A stretch of DNA of 64,000 bases, taken from positions 1,651,932-1,715,931 of the forward strand of contig NZ_LR026978.1 in NCBI RefSeq assembly GCF_900604315.1. Direction: 5' to 3'. Both the position numbers and the translations under genes were made by a program. The stretch is from [Erwinia] mediterraneensis (GTDB taxonomy: Bacteria > Pseudomonadota > Gammaproteobacteria > Enterobacterales > Enterobacteriaceae). Below the pieces are notes generated by a model. It saw only the letters and a program-made list of their open reading frames with translations, was not told where the DNA came from and did not search any database. Positions 9,096 through 18,284 of this stretch are shown here, piece after piece (positions within the stretch are counted from its first letter, which is position 1; every line of letters starts with the position of its first letter).

Positions 9096-9538
9096 AAATG
9101 TTCCTGAAGCGAAGCGTATCGTTCTGATGGGGGGCGCGACCGTTCATTACCGGACAGCACCCTGCTGCGATTGGGTAAAACATGGTCTTTTTTTGCGCTA
9201 TCGTCCAGCCAAAACAGCAGGGGAAAAGGGAGTTTCAGACTATGCCTGGGGGACGAGCAGGGAGATAAAAAGCTTTTAAATCATTCAGTAAGCGCAAAAG
9301 CCATTCAGAACTCTTTATGCGGGAGTAGTGGTGTCAGGCTTTTCTTCAGAGTAAAAGACAGTGATTAAGGTAAACGAGAGAAATATTGTGCCGCGCTAAC
9401 GCAAATAAAGGGGTTTATGGCATTTGTTCGCTTCAGGAAAATTTATTCTGGCGGTGTAAATTGCCCTGTGCCGCCAGAAGAAGAGAGGGGCCCGTAACGC
9501 CGGGGCGCCCTCGCGGCAAACAGACGGTCAATGCCGGG
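9096..9538. other. Gene-free interval between two minus-strand genes
   Basis: This 443-bp interval lies upstream of the esterase gene and downstream of the GST-family gene. It has no credible coding sequence on either strand. Apart from the hairpin at 9446-9479, I see no structured element; base composition is more AT-rich than the flanks around 9330-9450. It presumably holds the esterase promoter. Confidence 0.6.
9446..9479 (-). terminator. Probable terminator of the GST-family gene
   Basis: TTCTGGCGG (9446-9454) and CCGCCAGAA (9471-9479) form a perfect 9-bp stem with a 16-base loop. Read on the minus strand the stem is followed by TAAATTTTCC, a short T-rich tail. It lies about 60 bases past the stop of the gene at 9539-10177. 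Confidence 0.5.
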
Positions 9539-10177
9539 TCAGTTTCTTAATTCTTCAAACGACACCATCACATGCTGTTGATAGGCGGGACGCTGCGTCA
9601 GGCGATCGTAATAGCGGCGCAACGCGGGCAGCTCTGCACGTTTAAAATCAAGGTTGTAGTAACGGTAAAGCAGCGAGCCCAGATGAATATCGGCCAGCGT
9701 CAGATCGTCACCCACCAGCCAGTGATGCTGACTCAGGCGATCTTCGGCAATTTTCAGCAGTCGGGTGAGCTCTGTAACAGCAGTATCCAGCGCCGCCGGA
9801 TCGCGTTCCGCCGCAGGTAAACGCACCAGCGGCCAGAAAATCGGTTTCGAAAAGGCGGGGATCACCGAGACTTTGACCCATTCGGCCCACATGTCGATCA
9901 GCGTGCGCGCCTCCAGCGCTGATGGCCAGAACGGGCCTTCGGCATAGCGGTTCGCCAGATAACGCAGAATAGCGCCCGCTTCGAACAGCGCAGGGCCATT
10001 GTTGTCACGCAGGACCGGCACCAGGCCGTTTGGGTTCATGGCCAGAAACTCGGGCGTATCGTTGCCGCCATATTTATGTCCCACATCGTAACGCTCATGC
10101 GGCAGTTCCAGTTCACCAATGCACCACATGACGGCCTGCACATTGGAAGATGTTTTCCGACCCCAGACTTTTAACAT
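9539..10177 (-). CDS. Glutathione S-transferase family protein
   Basis: A 212-residue protein with an N-terminal thioredoxin-like GST domain (MLKVWGRKTSSNVQAV, with Ser10/Ser11 as the likely glutathione-activating residues; NPNGLVPVL carrying the cis-proline; FEAGAILRYL) and an all-helical C-terminal domain (HWLVGDDLTLADIHLGSLLYR). It resembles the bacterial GSTs of the YfcG/YibF/YliJ type, but I cannot assign a specific one. Substrate unknown. It is followed on the same strand by the esterase after a 443-bp gap and preceded by kdgK after 85 bp; co-transcription with kdgK is possible but unproven. Confidence 0.85.
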   Translation of the reverse strand: MLKVWGRKTSSNVQAVMWCIGELELPHERYDVGHKYGGNDTPEFLAMNPNGLVPVLRDNNGPALFEAGAILRYLANRYAEGPFWPSALEARTLIDMWAEWVKVSVIPAFSKPIFWPLVRLPAAERDPAALDTAVTELTRLLKIAEDRLSQHHWLVGDDLTLADIHLGSLLYRYYNLDFKRAELPALRRYYDRLTQRPAYQQHVMVSFEELRN

Positions 10178-10262
10178 AACGATGCTCCTGATTAATCACC
10201 TTGTTTGACAGCATGGAAGAGATGGAGATGCAAAAATCCCTGCGGTGCGCAGGGCATCGCAA

Positions 10263-11195
10263 TCAGTTGGGCATCGCGCTGCGTGGAATAATGGCGCCAC
10301 GATGCTGGATAACGGTACTGGCGATCAAATGTCCCTGGCGCGCCGCATCCGCTGGCGTGCCGCCGCTCAGACGCTGCGCCAGATAACCTGCGCTGAAGGC
10401 ATCGCCGGCCGCCGTGGTGTCGATGATCCTCTCTGCAGGCAGCTCGCAGGCTGGCACCTCAAGCCGCGTATCCTCACCCAACGCTATCAGGCAGGATTCC
10501 GCGCCACGCTTGATAACAATCTCCTGCACGCCCGCTGCGCGCGTACGGGCAATCACCGCCTCCACAGGCTGTTCTCCCCACAGCAGATGTTCATCATCCA
10601 GGGTTAAGAACACCATATCAGTGCAGGCGAGCATCGCCTGGTAAGCCTGCTGCGCGGTGGCTTTATCAGACCACAGGCGCGCACGGTAATTATTATCGAA
10701 GATGACCTTGCCGCCGTTCGCCCGGCACGTCTGCAGCAGTTGCAGAAGTTTCTCCCGGCTGGCCGCTGGCAGTATCGCCAGACTGATACCGCTGAGGTAC
10801 AGATAGTCATACTGCGCCAGCTGCTGGCAGAGAATGGCGGCTTGCGGGCCGTCGAGCCAGTAACGTGCCGCCGCATCGCTGCGCCAGTACCAGAAGCTGC
10901 GTTCGCCCTGATCATCGGTTTCAATAATATACAGGCCGGGCATTTTGTTCTCCAGCCGCTGAGTCAACCGGGTATGCACCTGCTCCTGCTGCCAGGCAGC
11001 AATCATCTGATCGCTGAAACTGTCGGTGCCCAGTGCGGTAACGTAGTCAACGCTCAGCTGCGCGGTATCCACCAGGCGGGCAAGATAGACGGCGGTATTC
11101 AGCGTATCACCACCAAAACCGCGTTTTATACTTTCGCCTTTTTCAGACAGTTCAATCATACATTCGCCGATCACAGCGATTTTTTTCTGCGTCAT
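10263..11195 (-). CDS. kdgK: 2-keto-3-deoxygluconate kinase KdgK
   Basis: A 310-residue PfkB-family (ribokinase-like) sugar kinase that phosphorylates 2-keto-3-deoxygluconate to KDPG, the step before Eda in pectin and hexuronate breakdown. The N-terminal GFGGDTLNTAVYLARL and the C-terminal signature DTTAAGDAFSAGYL (catalytic base Asp265) are clear. Length matches E. coli KdgK (309). The gene is divergent from pdeH, as in E. coli. A KdgR-like palindrome lies 65 bases upstream of the ATG. Confidence 0.95.
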   Translation of the reverse strand: MTQKKIAVIGECMIELSEKGESIKRGFGGDTLNTAVYLARLVDTAQLSVDYVTALGTDSFSDQMIAAWQQEQVHTRLTQRLENKMPGLYIIETDDQGERSFWYWRSDAAARYWLDGPQAAILCQQLAQYDYLYLSGISLAILPAASREKLLQLLQTCRANGGKVIFDNNYRARLWSDKATAQQAYQAMLACTDMVFLTLDDEHLLWGEQPVEAVIARTRAAGVQEIVIKRGAESCLIALGEDTRLEVPACELPAERIIDTTAAGDAFSAGYLAQRLSGGTPADAARQGHLIASTVIQHRGAIIPRSAMPN

Positions 11196-11260
11196 GGTCT
11201 TTGGCCTGTCAGAGATTGAACAGTTAGTCTCGCGTCATAACAACGCAGCGTCAATAGTTT

Positions 11261-11277
11261 TTAAAACGCTGTTTTAA
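11261..11277. promoter_or_regulatory. Candidate KdgR operator upstream of kdgK
   Basis: TTAAAAC-GCT-GTTTTAA is a perfect 7-bp inverted repeat in an AT-rich tract. It fits the general form of KdgR boxes (AAAAC/GTTTT arms, AT-rich flanks) known in soft-rot enterobacteria and sits where a kdgK promoter is expected. Binding is inferred from form and position only. Confidence 0.5.
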
Positions 11278-11401
11278 TTTTAGTTAAAGTATGAAAACAT
11301 TACGTTATCAGGATGATATAGCGGCGAAACCGGGCTTATTTGTTCGATTGCTCACCCGTCACGTTGTTAAACTCAACACTCTTTTGTGGCCTGGTGGCAG
11401 A

Positions 11402-11428
11402 TAACGTTATCCGCAGGATAACCGATAC
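11402..11428 (+). promoter_or_regulatory. Candidate sigma-28 (FliA) promoter of pdeH
   Basis: TAACGTTA (11402-11409), an 11-base spacer, and ACCGATAC (11421-11428) match the FliA consensus TAAAGTTT-N11-GCCGATAA at 6 of 8 positions in each box. Transcription would start near 11436, about 50 bases before the pdeH start. In E. coli and Salmonella yhjH (pdeH) belongs to the late flagellar regulon, which makes the match credible. Confidence 0.55.
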
Positions 11429-11487
11429 TGACTGCTGTGATGTTTTTTTTGCAGGCACTCATCTCTGTTCAGGACTAAACCCTAGTG

Positions 11488-12246
11488 ATGCAGAATATTT
11501 GTCATCGGCTACCATCTTCAACTGACCTCAAGCAACCCCCGCTTTTCTGGCAGCAATGCCAGCGCTTTTATACCTTTCAGCCCATCTATCAGACATCAGG
11601 CCGTTTGCTGGCGATTGAGCTGCTGACAGCTGTTTCACGCCCCTGTGCGCCGGAAAAAAAACTGTCTCCTGAAACCTATTTCGCCGCGCTGGAGATCCCG
11701 CAGCGTCTCTGCTTGATCGAGGAGCAGCTGGCTTTACTGGCGCAGTGGGCAGATTTCTTTCACCACAGCGATGTCGTGGCCTCGGTCAATATTGACGGCC
11801 CGACGCTACTGGCTATTCAGCACCATCTTCCCCTGCGGAGACTGATTTCCCAACTGCCGTGGGTACGCTTTGAACTGACGGAGCATCATATCCTGCCGCA
11901 GAAGGAGATTGTGGCGCAGATGCCGGAGCTGGGGCCGCTGTGGCTGGATGATTTTGGATCCGGAATGGCGAATTTCTCTGCCCTGACCGAGCTGAAATAT
12001 GACTACATCAAGATTTCACGCGATCTCTTTATTCTGCTGCGCAACAGCGCGGAAGGACGCACCCTGTTCAGCATGCTGCTGGCGTTGATCAATCGTTACT
12101 GTAACGGTGTCATTGTCGAAGGGGTAGAGACTGAAGAAGAATGGCTGCAGGTCTGCCATTCACCGGCCGTCGCGGCGCAGGGCTACTTCTTTTCCCGTCC
12201 GCTTCCCTTTTCACAACTTTCTTCACTGGCGTTACAGCTGTCCTGA
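11488..12246 (+). CDS. pdeH: Stand-alone EAL c-di-GMP phosphodiesterase PdeH (YhjH)
   Basis: A 252-residue cytoplasmic EAL-domain protein with no sensory domain, as in E. coli YhjH. The EAL motif reads ELL (Glu44 in AIELLTAV), and the other metal and catalytic residues are present: FELTEHH, LDDFGSGMANF (D154-D155), EGVET (E211). It lowers c-di-GMP so that YcgR does not brake the flagellar motor. ATG 11488 is used; an overlapping GTG at 11485 adds one residue. AGGA at 11471-11474 is a rather distant ribosome site. Gene order kdgK-pdeH-yhjG is conserved with E. coli. Confidence 0.93.
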   Translation: MQNICHRLPSSTDLKQPPLFWQQCQRFYTFQPIYQTSGRLLAIELLTAVSRPCAPEKKLSPETYFAALEIPQRLCLIEEQLALLAQWADFFHHSDVVASVNIDGPTLLAIQHHLPLRRLISQLPWVRFELTEHHILPQKEIVAQMPELGPLWLDDFGSGMANFSALTELKYDYIKISRDLFILLRNSAEGRTLFSMLLALINRYCNGVIVEGVETEEEWLQVCHSPAVAAQGYFFSRPLPFSQLSSLALQLS

Positions 12247-12309
12247 TGTTGTTCTGTTTCGGCTCGTCTATCTTTATCAGAGACGATATCAGGGCAAGGA
12301 GTCAGAGTG

Positions 12310-14370
12310 ATGTCACGCACGGGAAAAGTGATTAGCTGGATTATCGGGATTTTTTTGTTGCTGGTTGTGGTGCTGGTTGTGGTGATTGCTACCTTCGACT
12401 GGAATCGCCTGAAGCCAACCATCAACCAGAAAGTCTCGGCTGAACTGAATCGACCTTTTGCTATTCGCGGCGATCTGGGCGTCGTCTGGGAGCGTCAGCG
12501 CGATGAACCCGGCTGGCGCAGCTGGGTCCCCTGGCCGCATCTGCATGCGGAAGATATCATGCTGGGCAACCCGCCCGACATTCCTGAAGTGACAATGGTG
12601 CATCTGCAGCGCGCCGAAGCGACGCTGGCCCCGCTGGCTCTGCTGCATAAAGAAGTGTTCATTCCCTGGATCAAGCTGCAGCAGCCGGATGCGCGCCTGA
12701 TTCAGACGGCCGACAGGAAAAATAACTGGACATTTAACCTCGCCAACAACGACGAAAAAGATTCTGCCGCACCGCCTTCCGCCTGGTCTTTCCGCCTCGA
12801 CAATATTCTGTTTGATGAAGGAAAAATCCTTTATCGCGATGCGGTCAACAAGGCTGACGTCACTGTCAGGGTGAATTCACTGGGTAAAGCGGTCTCCTTT
12901 GCGCAGATTGCGGGCGGTGATGAGAAGCAACAAGGTGCCGGTGATTTTGTCTTTGGCTGGCGGGCGAACGGTAAATATCAGAATGAGCAGTTTGATGGCG
13001 AAGGTAAAATCGGCGGCATGCTCTCACTGCGCAGCGAGGAGACGCCTTTTCCCATTCAGGCGGACGTCCGCAACGGCACAACGCGTGTGCAGGTCAGCGG
13101 GACTCTCCGGGATCCGCTGAATATGGGGGGACTGGATGTTCGCCTGCGCTTTTCCGGCGATACGCTGGCGAATCTCTACGGTCTGACCGGCGTACTGTTG
13201 CCTGATACGCCGCCGTACGCCACGGACGGGCATCTGACCGCCCGCTTTAATGACAAAAAGGGCTCCGTGTACCGCTATCAGGATTTTAACGGCCATATTG
13301 GCGACAGCGATATTCACGGCTCGCTGACTTATACCCAGAGCGAGCCGCGCCCGAAGCTGAGCGGTGAGCTGACGTCACGTCAGCTGCGTATGGCGGATCT
13401 TGGCCCGCTGATTGGCGTCGATTCCGGTAAGGGCAGTGAAAAGACAGCGCAGGCAAAAGCGCAGCGCGGCGAGAAGTCGAGCCAGCCTGCCGGCAAAGTA
13501 CTGCCGCATGACAGGTTTGATACCAAAAACTGGGATGTGATGGATGCGGACGTGAAGTTCAGCGGCAAACGTATTGAACACAGCAATTCTCTGCCGCTCA
13601 GCGATCTGTATACCCATCTGGTGTTAAAAAAAGGCGATCTTCTACTCGACCCGCTGCGTTTTGGCATGGCGGGCGGCAGCATCAATTCCACTATCCGGCT
13701 GGAGGGCGACCGCACGCCGATGCGTGGTCGTGCTGATATTCATGCCCGCAGATTGCAGTTGCGTCAGCTGTTTCCCGACGTGGAAGAGATGCGGAGCAGC
13801 CTGGGGCAGCTGAATGGCGATGCGTCGCTGCGCGGCACCGGCAACAGCGTGGCCGATTTGCTGGCGACCAGCGACGGTCAGCTGAAGCTGCTGATGAATA
13901 ACGGCGTGATCAGCCGTAACCTGATGGAAATCGCCGGGCTGAATGTCGGTAACTATGTGGTGGGCAAGCTGTTTGGCGACGAGCAGGTGCAGATTAACTG
14001 CGCCGCGTCCGATATCACCCTGCGTCAGGGCGTTGCCACGCCGCGCCTGTTTGTTTTTGATACGGAAAATGCGGTGATTAACATCACTGGCAACACCAAC
14101 TTTGCCAGCGAACGCCTTGATCTCTCTATCAATCCGGAGAGCAAGGGGGTGCGTATTATTACGCTGCGCTCTCCACTCTACGTGCGCGGCACCTTTAAAA
14201 ATCCTGATGCCGGGGTGAAAACCGGGCCATTACTGGCACGAGGCGCGGCGGCAGTGGCGTTGGGCACTGTGGTCGCTCCGGCAGCGGCGCTGCTGGCGCT
14301 GATCTCGCCAAGCGACAACGAAGAGAATCAGTGCAGCGCGGTGCTGCAACAGATGAAAAGCCAGAAATAA
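12310..14370 (+). CDS. yhjG: AsmA-family protein YhjG
   Basis: A 686-residue protein anchored by one N-terminal TM segment (about residues 8-30, ISWIIGIFLLLVVVLVVVI, followed by FDWNRLKPTINQKVSAEL, an AsmA N-terminal hallmark) and otherwise periplasmic beta-rich, with the conserved AsmA C-terminal region (SDGQLKLLMNNGVISRNLME...). AsmA-like proteins are bridge-like phospholipid carriers between inner and outer membranes; a specific role for YhjG is not settled. ATG 12310 has AAGGAG at 12298-12303; GTG 12307 adds one residue. The stop codon abuts the end of the convergent ppiC gene with no base between. Confidence 0.9.
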   Translation: MSRTGKVISWIIGIFLLLVVVLVVVIATFDWNRLKPTINQKVSAELNRPFAIRGDLGVVWERQRDEPGWRSWVPWPHLHAEDIMLGNPPDIPEVTMVHLQRAEATLAPLALLHKEVFIPWIKLQQPDARLIQTADRKNNWTFNLANNDEKDSAAPPSAWSFRLDNILFDEGKILYRDAVNKADVTVRVNSLGKAVSFAQIAGGDEKQQGAGDFVFGWRANGKYQNEQFDGEGKIGGMLSLRSEETPFPIQADVRNGTTRVQVSGTLRDPLNMGGLDVRLRFSGDTLANLYGLTGVLLPDTPPYATDGHLTARFNDKKGSVYRYQDFNGHIGDSDIHGSLTYTQSEPRPKLSGELTSRQLRMADLGPLIGVDSGKGSEKTAQAKAQRGEKSSQPAGKVLPHDRFDTKNWDVMDADVKFSGKRIEHSNSLPLSDLYTHLVLKKGDLLLDPLRFGMAGGSINSTIRLEGDRTPMRGRADIHARRLQLRQLFPDVEEMRSSLGQLNGDASLRGTGNSVADLLATSDGQLKLLMNNGVISRNLMEIAGLNVGNYVVGKLFGDEQVQINCAASDITLRQGVATPRLFVFDTENAVINITGNTNFASERLDLSINPESKGVRIITLRSPLYVRGTFKNPDAGVKTGPLLARGAAAVALGTVVAPAAALLALISPSDNEENQCSAVLQQMKSQK

Positions 14371-14652
14371 TCAGTTGCGCCACAGCACCTTGATAATGTG
14401 GTAACCAAAGGCGGTTTTCACCGGTCCCCAGGGTTTCAGAAGCGGACAGGAGAAGACCGCCTTATCAAATGCCGGCACCATCTGTCCCCGGCGGAATTCG
14501 CCTAAATCACCGCCGTTGCGTCCCGACGGGCAGGTGGAGTGCTTCTTCGCCAGCTGCTGAAAGCTGGCTCCTTTTTCCAGCTGCGCCAGCAGCTTTTGTG
14601 CTAACGCTTCCTCTTTCACCAGGATATGTAAAGCCGCTGCGGTTTTCGCCAT
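14371..14652 (-). CDS. ppiC: Parvulin-type peptidyl-prolyl isomerase PpiC
   Basis: A 93-residue cytoplasmic parvulin that speeds cis-trans isomerisation of prolyl bonds. It consists of the rotamase domain alone: [39 protein letters not shown], and [12 protein letters not shown], nearly identical in layout to E. coli PpiC (93 residues). The ATG at 14652 is chosen over one two codons earlier because it gives the family N-terminus MAKTAAAL. In E. coli ppiC lies beside ilvC; here ilvC and ilvY are absent and yhjG takes that side. Confidence 0.96.
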   Translation of the reverse strand: MAKTAAALHILVKEEALAQKLLAQLEKGASFQQLAKKHSTCPSGRNGGDLGEFRRGQMVPAFDKAVFSCPLLKPWGPVKTAFGYHIIKVLWRN

Positions 14653-14725
14653 GTTCATCTCTCTCTCGTGTATACTGGCCGCCCATTATTTCATCCCTGC
14701 CCATTTTTACTGAGCGATTTCTGTT

Positions 14726-16747
14726 ATGCGTTTAAACCCCAGCCAACAACGTGCCGTCGAATTTGTTACCGGTCCCTGTCTGGTGCTGGCGGGCGCAGGA
14801 TCGGGTAAAACGCGCGTTATTACCAATAAAATCGCCCACCTGATCCGTGAGTGTGGCTATCAGGCGCGCCACATCGCCGCTGTGACCTTTACCAATAAAG
14901 CCTCGCGTGAGATGAAAGAGCGTGTTGCACAGACGCTGGGTCGCAAAGAGACGCGCGGCCTGATGATCTCGACCTTCCATACGCTGGGTCTGGAGATCAT
15001 TAAGCGCGAATATGCCGCGCTGGGCATGAAGTCCAGTTTTTCCCTGTTCGACGATCAGGATCAGCTGGCCCTGCTGAAAGAGCTGACGAAGCAGTGGCTT
15101 GAAGAAGATAAAGCGCTGTTACAGCAGCTGATCTCTACCATTTCCAACTGGAAAAACGACCTGGTGGATCCGGCGCGCGCCGCCGCGCTGGCACGTTCGG
15201 AACGCGATAATATCTTCGCGCACTGTTATGCGCTTTATGATCAACATCTCAAGGCGTGTAACGTCCTCGACTTTGACGATTTGATTTTGTTGCCGACGCT
15301 GCTGCTGCAACGTAATCCTGAAGTGCGGGAGCGCTGGCAGCAGCGCATCCGCTATCTGCTGGTGGATGAGTATCAGGATACCAACACCAGTCAGTATGAG
15401 CTGGTCAAGCTGCTGGTGGGCACGCGCGCGCGCTTTACCGTGGTGGGTGATGACGATCAGTCTATCTATTCCTGGCGCGGCGCGCGCCCGCAGAATCTGG
15501 TGCTGCTGAAAGAGGATTTCCCGGCGCTGGAAGTAATCAAGCTGGAACAGAATTACCGCTCCTCACAGCGGATTCTGAAAGCGGCGAATATCCTGATCGC
15601 CAATAACCCGCACGTGTTTGAAAAGCGCCTGTTTTCTGAACTGGGTATGGGCAGCGAACTGAAGGTGCTGACCGCTAACCATGAGGATCATGAAGCGGAA
15701 CGCGTGACGGGGGAGCTGATCGCCCATCACTTTATCAACAAGACACAGTATAAAGATTACGCCATTCTTTATCGCGGCAATCATCAGTCACGCGTCTTTG
15801 AAAAGCTGTTGATGCAGAACCGGATCCCCTACCGGATCTCCGGCGGCACCTCGTTCTTTTCTCGTCCGGAGATCAAAGATTTGCTGGCTTATCTGCGTGT
15901 CTTAACCAACCCCGACGATGACAGCGCTTTTCTGCGTATTGTGAATACGCCGCGACGCGAAATTGGCCCGGCTACCCTGCAAAAGCTGGGAGAGTGGGCG
16001 AATCAGCGTAACAAGAGCCTGTTCAGCGCCAGCTTCGATCTCGGCCTGGCGCAAACCTTAACCGGGCGGGGGCTGGAAAACCTGCAGCGTTTTACGCGCT
16101 GGCTGGAGGAGATTATCCGCTTAACCGAGCGCGAGCCGGTGGCTGCGGTACGCGACCTGATCCGCGGCATCGACTATGAGAGCTGGCTGTTTGAAACCTC
16201 CACCAGCCCCAAAGCGGCCGAAATGCGCATGAAGAACGTCAATACGCTGTTTCAGTGGATGTCCGAAATGCTGGAAGGCAGCGATATTGATGAACCGATG
16301 ACGCTGGCGCAGGTGGTCACGCGCTTTACCCTGCGCGACATGATGGAGCGCGGCGAAAGCGAGGAAGATCTTGATCAGGTGCAGCTGATGACGCTGCATG
16401 CCTCAAAAGGGCTGGAGTTCCCCTATGTGTTTCTCGTCGGCATGGAAGAGGGATTGTTGCCGCATCAGAGCAGCATTGATGAGAACAATATTGAGGAAGA
16501 GCGTCGCCTGGCCTATGTTGGCATCACGCGCGCGCAGAAAGAGCTGACGTTTACCCTTTGCCGCGAGCGTCGTCAGTATGGCGAACTGGTGCGCCCCGAG
16601 CCGAGCCGTTTTCTGCTTGAGCTGCCGCAGGACGATGTGGTCTGGGAAACCGAACGCAAAGTAGTCAGCGCGGAAGAGCGCATGAAAACCGGCCAGAGCC
16701 GCGTTGCCGGTCTGCGTGCAATGCTGGATAAAGCGAAAAAAGGCTGA
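14726..16747 (+). CDS. rep: ATP-dependent DNA helicase Rep
   Basis: A 673-residue superfamily 1A 3'-5' helicase that accompanies the replisome and clears bound proteins ahead of forks. Motifs: Q-motif (NPSQQRAVE), Walker A GAGSGKT (Lys28), Walker [10 protein letters not shown], motif [17 protein letters not shown], motif [10 protein letters not shown], motif [14 protein letters not shown], motif [11 protein letters not shown]. Length equals E. coli Rep (673). It differs from UvrD (also in this window) by lacking the C-terminal Tudor-like extension. Position between ppiC and gppA is the standard one. Confidence 0.98.
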   Translation: MRLNPSQQRAVEFVTGPCLVLAGAGSGKTRVITNKIAHLIRECGYQARHIAAVTFTNKASREMKERVAQTLGRKETRGLMISTFHTLGLEIIKREYAALGMKSSFSLFDDQDQLALLKELTKQWLEEDKALLQQLISTISNWKNDLVDPARAAALARSERDNIFAHCYALYDQHLKACNVLDFDDLILLPTLLLQRNPEVRERWQQRIRYLLVDEYQDTNTSQYELVKLLVGTRARFTVVGDDDQSIYSWRGARPQNLVLLKEDFPALEVIKLEQNYRSSQRILKAANILIANNPHVFEKRLFSELGMGSELKVLTANHEDHEAERVTGELIAHHFINKTQYKDYAILYRGNHQSRVFEKLLMQNRIPYRISGGTSFFSRPEIKDLLAYLRVLTNPDDDSAFLRIVNTPRREIGPATLQKLGEWANQRNKSLFSASFDLGLAQTLTGRGLENLQRFTRWLEEIIRLTEREPVAAVRDLIRGIDYESWLFETSTSPKAAEMRMKNVNTLFQWMSEMLEGSDIDEPMTLAQVVTRFTLRDMMERGESEEDLDQVQLMTLHASKGLEFPYVFLVGMEEGLLPHQSSIDENNIEEERRLAYVGITRAQKELTFTLCRERRQYGELVRPEPSRFLLELPQDDVVWETERKVVSAEERMKTGQSRVAGLRAMLDKAKKG

Positions 16748-16761
16748 CGACGAAGTCAGCC
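16736..16761 (-). terminator. Terminator of the gppA transcript
   Basis: GGCTGAC (16742-16748) and GTCAGCC (16755-16761) form a 7-bp stem with a 6-base loop. On the minus strand the stem is followed by six T, so it should end rhlB-gppA transcription. It overlaps the last codons and stop of rep. A second GC-rich hairpin (GGCGGC/GCCGCC, about 16765-16787) follows on the plus side. Confidence 0.7.
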
Positions 16762-16792
16762 CGGGCGGCAGCGCCAGGCGCCGCCGGTTTGC

Positions 16793-18277
16793 TCAGGATA
16801 TCGCCAGCAGCCAGTGGATATAGGACTGATAGCGGCTCTCCTGCTCCAGCAATTCTGCGCGCAGCGGATGCGCCTCCAGCCAGCCGGAGGGCAACGTCAG
16901 ATGTAGTTCATCCTCACGCGCCTGTAGCCTGACAGCCGGTAAGGTGTCATCACGACGGCGGCTGGAAAAGATAATCGCCAGCCGCAGCAGACGACACAGA
17001 CGCTCAGCCTGGCGTGGCAACACGGCGTTTTGTTGCGACAGCAAGGCGAGATCAATATTGCCGCTCTGGTTTTGTAACAGGCAGGCCAGCAGTTTTCGCT
17101 GAGCAGGGGTGAAGCCAGGGAGATCAAGATGACGAACAAGGTAAGCGGCGTGTTGCGGCGCATGACGGAAATCAACGCTCAAACCAATCTCGTGGATTGA
17201 GCAGGCGCTCATCAGCAGGTCATGACAGCGCTGATCCAGCTTCCAGGCATTATTTACCTGCCGGTAAAAGCTTTCCGCCAGCTGGCGCACGCGCCCGGCC
17301 TGTTCGATATCAATGGTAAAACGGCGTTGAACATTTACCAGGGTACGGCTACGGATATCACGATCCACCGGTAAATGCAGCATGCCGTATACCAGGCCCT
17401 CGCGCAACGCGCCGCCAGCCAGCGTCATGCTTTCGATACCCAGCTCCTGGAAAATAGCGATCAGAATGGAAAGGCCGCTGGGGAAAACCAGCGCGCGTTC
17501 CAGCGTCAGCCCTTCAATTTCCAGCTCTTCCAGCTTACCGCACTGAATGGCACGCTGCTTAAGCTGCTGTAGCTTATTCAGGGTAATGCGCTCATCCATC
17601 CCTTGCGCCACCATAATCTCCTGCAGCGCCTGTACCGTTCCCGAGGCGCCTACGCAGATCTGCCAGCCCTGTTCATGCAGCGGTGCGGCAACCGGACGAA
17701 TCATGGCGCGTGCCGCCTGCTCCGCCTGGGCAAAATTCTCTTTCGCCAGGTGGCGATCGCTGAAGTAGCGCTCCAGCCAGGTCACGCAGCCCATTGACAG
17801 GCTGAAGAGGGCCGTCGCGTGCGAACCTTCGCCGGTCACCAGCTCGGTACTGCCGCCGCCAATATCCACCACCAGGCGCTTATCGGGACCGCCGGTAGTA
17901 TGAGAAACACCCTGATAAATCAGGCGTGCTTCTTCTTCACCGCTGATGACGTTGATGTGGCAGCCCAGGATCTGCTCTGCCTGGTTTAAAAATTCTTGCG
18001 CGTTTTCAGCCAGGCGCAGCGTAGCGGTCGCCACGACCCGGATCTGCTCAGCGGGGATATCCTGCAGCTGTTCGGAAAAAAGTTTGAGGCATTGCCAGCC
18101 GCGCGCCATCGCTTCTGCTGAGAGTTGATTCTCTTTACCCAGTCCGGCAGCCAGCCGTACCTTGCGCTTGATGCGCGTCACGGTCTGGATCGAGCCAGAG
18201 ACTTCGCGCACCACCAACATATGAAAGCTGTTAGAACCTAAATCAATCGCAGCATAAAGTGACGATGCGCTTAGCAT
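16793..18277 (-). CDS. gppA: Guanosine-5'-triphosphate,3'-diphosphate pyrophosphatase GppA
   Basis: A 494-residue Ppx/GppA-family phosphatase converting pppGpp to ppGpp in the stringent response; it may also have exopolyphosphatase activity. Actin-like ATPase motifs: [14 protein letters not shown] near the N-terminus and [11 protein letters not shown], plus [14 protein letters not shown]. The open frame runs back to 18421, but the extension has no homology and overlaps rhlB; ATG 18277 gives the exact E. coli length. It starts 7 bases after the rhlB stop, so the two genes form an operon. Confidence 0.96.
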   Translation of the reverse strand: MLSASSLYAAIDLGSNSFHMLVVREVSGSIQTVTRIKRKVRLAAGLGKENQLSAEAMARGWQCLKLFSEQLQDIPAEQIRVVATATLRLAENAQEFLNQAEQILGCHINVISGEEEARLIYQGVSHTTGGPDKRLVVDIGGGSTELVTGEGSHATALFSLSMGCVTWLERYFSDRHLAKENFAQAEQAARAMIRPVAAPLHEQGWQICVGASGTVQALQEIMVAQGMDERITLNKLQQLKQRAIQCGKLEELEIEGLTLERALVFPSGLSILIAIFQELGIESMTLAGGALREGLVYGMLHLPVDRDIRSRTLVNVQRRFTIDIEQAGRVRQLAESFYRQVNNAWKLDQRCHDLLMSACSIHEIGLSVDFRHAPQHAAYLVRHLDLPGFTPAQRKLLACLLQNQSGNIDLALLSQQNAVLPRQAERLCRLLRLAIIFSSRRRDDTLPAVRLQAREDELHLTLPSGWLEAHPLRAELLEQESRYQSYIHWLLAIS

Positions 18278-18284
18278 GGTGAGC

